From Candidatus Halomonas stercoripullorum (GTDB lineage: Bacteria; Pseudomonadota; Gammaproteobacteria; Pseudomonadales; Halomonadaceae): a stretch of 9,167 nucleotides of DNA. The notes under the pieces are model-generated. The model saw nothing but the letters and a program-made list of their open reading frames with translations, searched no databases and was not told where the DNA came from. The position numbers and the translations under genes are program-made. The number at the start of each line of letters is the position of its first letter. The stretch's first letter is position 1. The stretch spans positions 1-9,167 of the forward strand of contig DXFC01000305.1 of the NCBI GenBank assembly GCA_019114645.1, given 5' to 3'. Shown piece after piece: positions 6,750-9,167 of the stretch.

Positions 6750-6899
6750 AGCTCCCAGCACTCCTCAGGCGCCTCCTTTCGCCCTCTTTCCAGTGGCAGC
6801 CTCCCTGCCCGGAGGCGAACTCCTTTTCACACCGAGCGTGCCATCGAGTCAAGCATCCCGTTGCATCCTGCTGGGGAGCATCCTGCTCCGCCTTGTCCT
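6720..6899 (-). ncRNA. CsrB/RsmZ-family small RNA, putative CsrA/RsmA sponge
   Basis: Predicted transcript of about 180 bases on the minus strand. It contains 11 GGA triplets (plus-strand TCC at 6753, 6762, 6774, 6789, 6802, 6821, 6856, 6866, 6881, 6887 and 6896), far more than expected in this length. Several lie in hairpin loops: GGAGC-AGGAU-GCUCC (6889-6875), GGCAG-GGAGG-CUGCC (6809-6795) and GGCG-AAAGGAGG-CGCC (6783-6768). Loop-presented GGA is the binding signature of CsrA/RsmA. The RNA ends in a strong intrinsic terminator, and a GacA-type activating site lies about 180 bases upstream of the predicted start. In P. aeruginosa rsmZ also lies next to fdxA. The function (titration of CsrA/RsmA under GacS/GacA control) is inferred from this architecture; the 5' end is uncertain by several bases. 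Confidence 0.8.
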
Positions 6900-6905
6900 G
6901 CCCTT

Positions 6906-6933
6906 ATTCTGGCACCCTGACCGAAAGACGCAA
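6906..6933 (-). promoter_or_regulatory. Weak promoter of the small RNA
   Basis: On the minus strand a poor -35 TTGCGT (6933-6928, 3 of 6) and a -10 CAGAAT (6911-6906, 4 of 6) are 16 bases apart. Predicted start is about 6899. The weak -35 suits an activator-dependent promoter, and the start falls where the upstream GacA-type site would predict. Confidence 0.5.
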
Positions 6934-7007
6934 ATAAGGACTGACGCAGCATCCCTCTCACCACCTCGCTGTCTCTCAAGAATATTTTTCATTAAAATCA
7001 GAAACAT

Positions 7008-7036
7008 AAAAAAGGCTGATACATAAAGTATCAGCC
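7008..7036 (-). terminator. Intrinsic terminator of eno
   Basis: On the minus strand a perfect 9-base-pair stem GGCTGATAC/GTATCAGCC with a 5-base loop (7036-7014) is followed by six T. It lies about 90 bases after the eno stop codon and separates eno transcription from the downstream small RNA. Confidence 0.93.
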
Positions 7037-7070
7037 CTATGACATTTAGCATGCTTAAAACATCGCCATT

Positions 7071-7088
7071 TGTAGGCAATGTCTTACA
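7071..7088 (-). promoter_or_regulatory. GacA-type upstream activating sequence
   Basis: On the minus strand TGTAAG-ACATTG-CCTACA matches the pseudomonad GacA consensus TGTAAG-N6-CTTACA at 11 of 12 fixed bases. The symmetry extends outward to 9-base arms (ATTTGTAGG/CTTACAAAT on the plus strand) with one mismatch. Its centre lies about 180 bases upstream of the predicted small RNA start, similar to the far-upstream position in Pseudomonas rsm genes. It lies inside the eno 3' untranslated region. Confidence 0.75.
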
Positions 7089-7124
7089 AATCCTATCGGC
7101 AATGTCGTCGACTCCCCAGGCGTC

Positions 7125-8417
<1,293 letters not shown>

Positions 8418-8436
8418 CTTTCTCGTCCTTTATCCA

Positions 8437-8470
8437 ACAGGGTCAGAGTGGGTACAGGGTCAGCGTGAGC
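8437..8470. repeat. Imperfect 17-base tandem repeat between kdsA and eno
   Basis: Two adjacent 17-base units (8437-8453 and 8454-8470) agree at 14 of 17 positions and share ACAGGGTCAG. A partial copy (ACAGGGCCTG) starts at 8481. They lie in the leader immediately upstream of the eno ribosome site. No function is evident. Confidence 0.5.
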
Positions 8471-8499
8471 CATCAACGACACAGGGCCTGACGCCTTGC

Positions 8500-9167
8500 T
8501 TATGTAATTGTCAGAGGCGCAAAGCCCTTGACCAGATCATCGATCGCTTTCACCTGGGTGAGAAAAGGTTCGAGCTGGTCCAACGGCAGGGCGCAGGGGC
8601 CGTCGCAGAGCGCGCTGTCGGGGTCTGGGTGAGCTTCGAGAAAAAGCCCGGCCAGCCCCACGGCAATACCGGCGCGTGCCAGCTCGGCGACTTGCTGGCG
8701 GCGACCACCGGCACTGTCGGCACGCCCGCCAGGCCGCTGCAGCGAGTGGGTGACATCGAAAAAGACCGGACAACCGGTCTGCTTCATATCGCCAAAGCCC
8801 AGCATGTCGACGATCAGGTTGTTATAGCCGAAGCTCGAGCCGCGCTCGCATAACAAGACACGCTCATTACCTGCCTCCTCGCACTTGCGAATGATATGGC
8901 GCATCTCGTGCGGCGCAAGAAACTGAGGCTTCTTGATGTTGATGACCGCCCCGGTTTTGGCCATGGCCACCACCAGGTCGGTCTGGCGTGCCAGAAAAGC
9001 GGGCAGCTGAATGATATCGGCCACCTCGGCTACCGGCCCAGCCTGCCACGGCTCGTGAACATCGGTGATGATCGGCACATCGAAGCGCTGCTTGATCTCG
9101 GCGAGTATCTCAAGCCCCTGTTCCAGGCCAGGGCCACGATAGGAGTGCATCGAGCTGCGGTTAGCCT
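8500..9167 (-). CDS. kdsA: 2-dehydro-3-deoxyphosphooctonate aldolase (KDO-8-P synthase), 5' end beyond the window
   Basis: Condenses phosphoenolpyruvate with arabinose 5-phosphate to KDO-8-phosphate, an early step towards the KDO of lipopolysaccharide. About 221 codons are visible, the C-terminal three quarters of a usual 280-residue protein. The open frame runs through the window edge (ANRSS before MHSYRG), so the ATG at 9150 is internal, not the start. Family motifs include the ANRSS substrate loop, VPIITDVHEPWQ, DIIQLPAFLARQTDL, INIKKPQFLAPHEMRHIIRKC, CERGSSFGYNNLIVDM and FFDVTHSLQRPGG. The C-terminal AGLFLEAHPDPDSALCDGPC segment is also typical. The N-terminal residue that separates metal-dependent from metal-independent enzymes is outside the window. 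It is followed by eno, as in the common pyrG-kdsA-eno order, which places lipopolysaccharide precursor synthesis beside glycolysis. Confidence 0.97.
   Translation of the reverse strand, partial: ANRSSMHSYRGPGLEQGLEILAEIKQRFDVPIITDVHEPWQAGPVAEVADIIQLPAFLARQTDLVVAMAKTGAVINIKKPQFLAPHEMRHIIRKCEEAGNERVLLCERGSSFGYNNLIVDMLGFGDMKQTGCPVFFDVTHSLQRPGGRADSAGGRRQQVAELARAGIAVGLAGLFLEAHPDPDSALCDGPCALPLDQLEPFLTQVKAIDDLVKGFAPLTIT

Noticed and set aside
6397..7026. Plus-strand open frame of 209 codons overlapping fdxA in another frame
   Set aside because: fdxA is unmistakable in its own frame; this frame is Ser/Arg/Pro-rich out-of-frame translation and then crosses the small RNA and part of the eno terminator.
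6849..7079. Minus-strand open frame of 76 codons with a hydrophobic N-terminal segment, like a small membrane protein
   Set aside because: Its start lies in the GacA-type site, its hydrophobic part is the translated T-rich eno terminator, and its end runs into the small RNA. There is no good ribosome site and no recognisable family.

Overview
The window looks like a housekeeping segment of a GC-rich gammaproteobacterial chromosome. Halomonas-like (Halomonadaceae) is the best guess. This rests on protein similarity recalled from memory and on gene order: pncC-recA-recX-alaS as in E. coli, and mutS-fdxA close by as in Pseudomonas. I see no mobile element, CRISPR array, tRNA or rRNA gene.

Layout, left to right. 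The minus strand carries alaS (start codon inside the window, 3' end beyond the left edge), recX, recA and pncC. recA has a SOS promoter with a clear LexA box, and recX follows recA with a 3-base gap. mutS is divergent from pncC on the plus strand and is followed by fdxA, a 7Fe ferredoxin, with its own candidate promoter. Beyond fdxA lies a 411-base stretch without a protein gene. Then come eno and the 3' part of kdsA on the minus strand, the kdsA-eno order common in gammaproteobacteria. kdsA runs off the right edge.

The most interesting part is the 'empty' stretch 6714-7124. Read on the minus strand it holds, in order, an 18-base GacA-type upstream activating sequence (TGTAAG-N6-CCTACA), the intrinsic terminator of eno, a weak promoter about 170 bases further on, and a transcript of about 180 bases with 11 GGA triplets. 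Several GGA triplets sit in hairpin loops, and the transcript ends in a strong intrinsic terminator. This is the architecture of a CsrB/RsmZ-type small RNA that sequesters the translational regulator CsrA/RsmA. Its position next to fdxA matches that of rsmZ in Pseudomonas aeruginosa. It is therefore probably a Gac/Rsm sponge RNA at a conserved locus that protein-only annotation would miss.

How the genes work together: recA, recX and mutS are DNA repair and recombination functions. recA is under LexA control and RecX modulates RecA filaments. pncC recycles NMN. alaS serves translation, eno glycolysis, and kdsA lipopolysaccharide (KDO) synthesis. The small RNA would act in trans on CsrA/RsmA-controlled mRNAs elsewhere in the genome.
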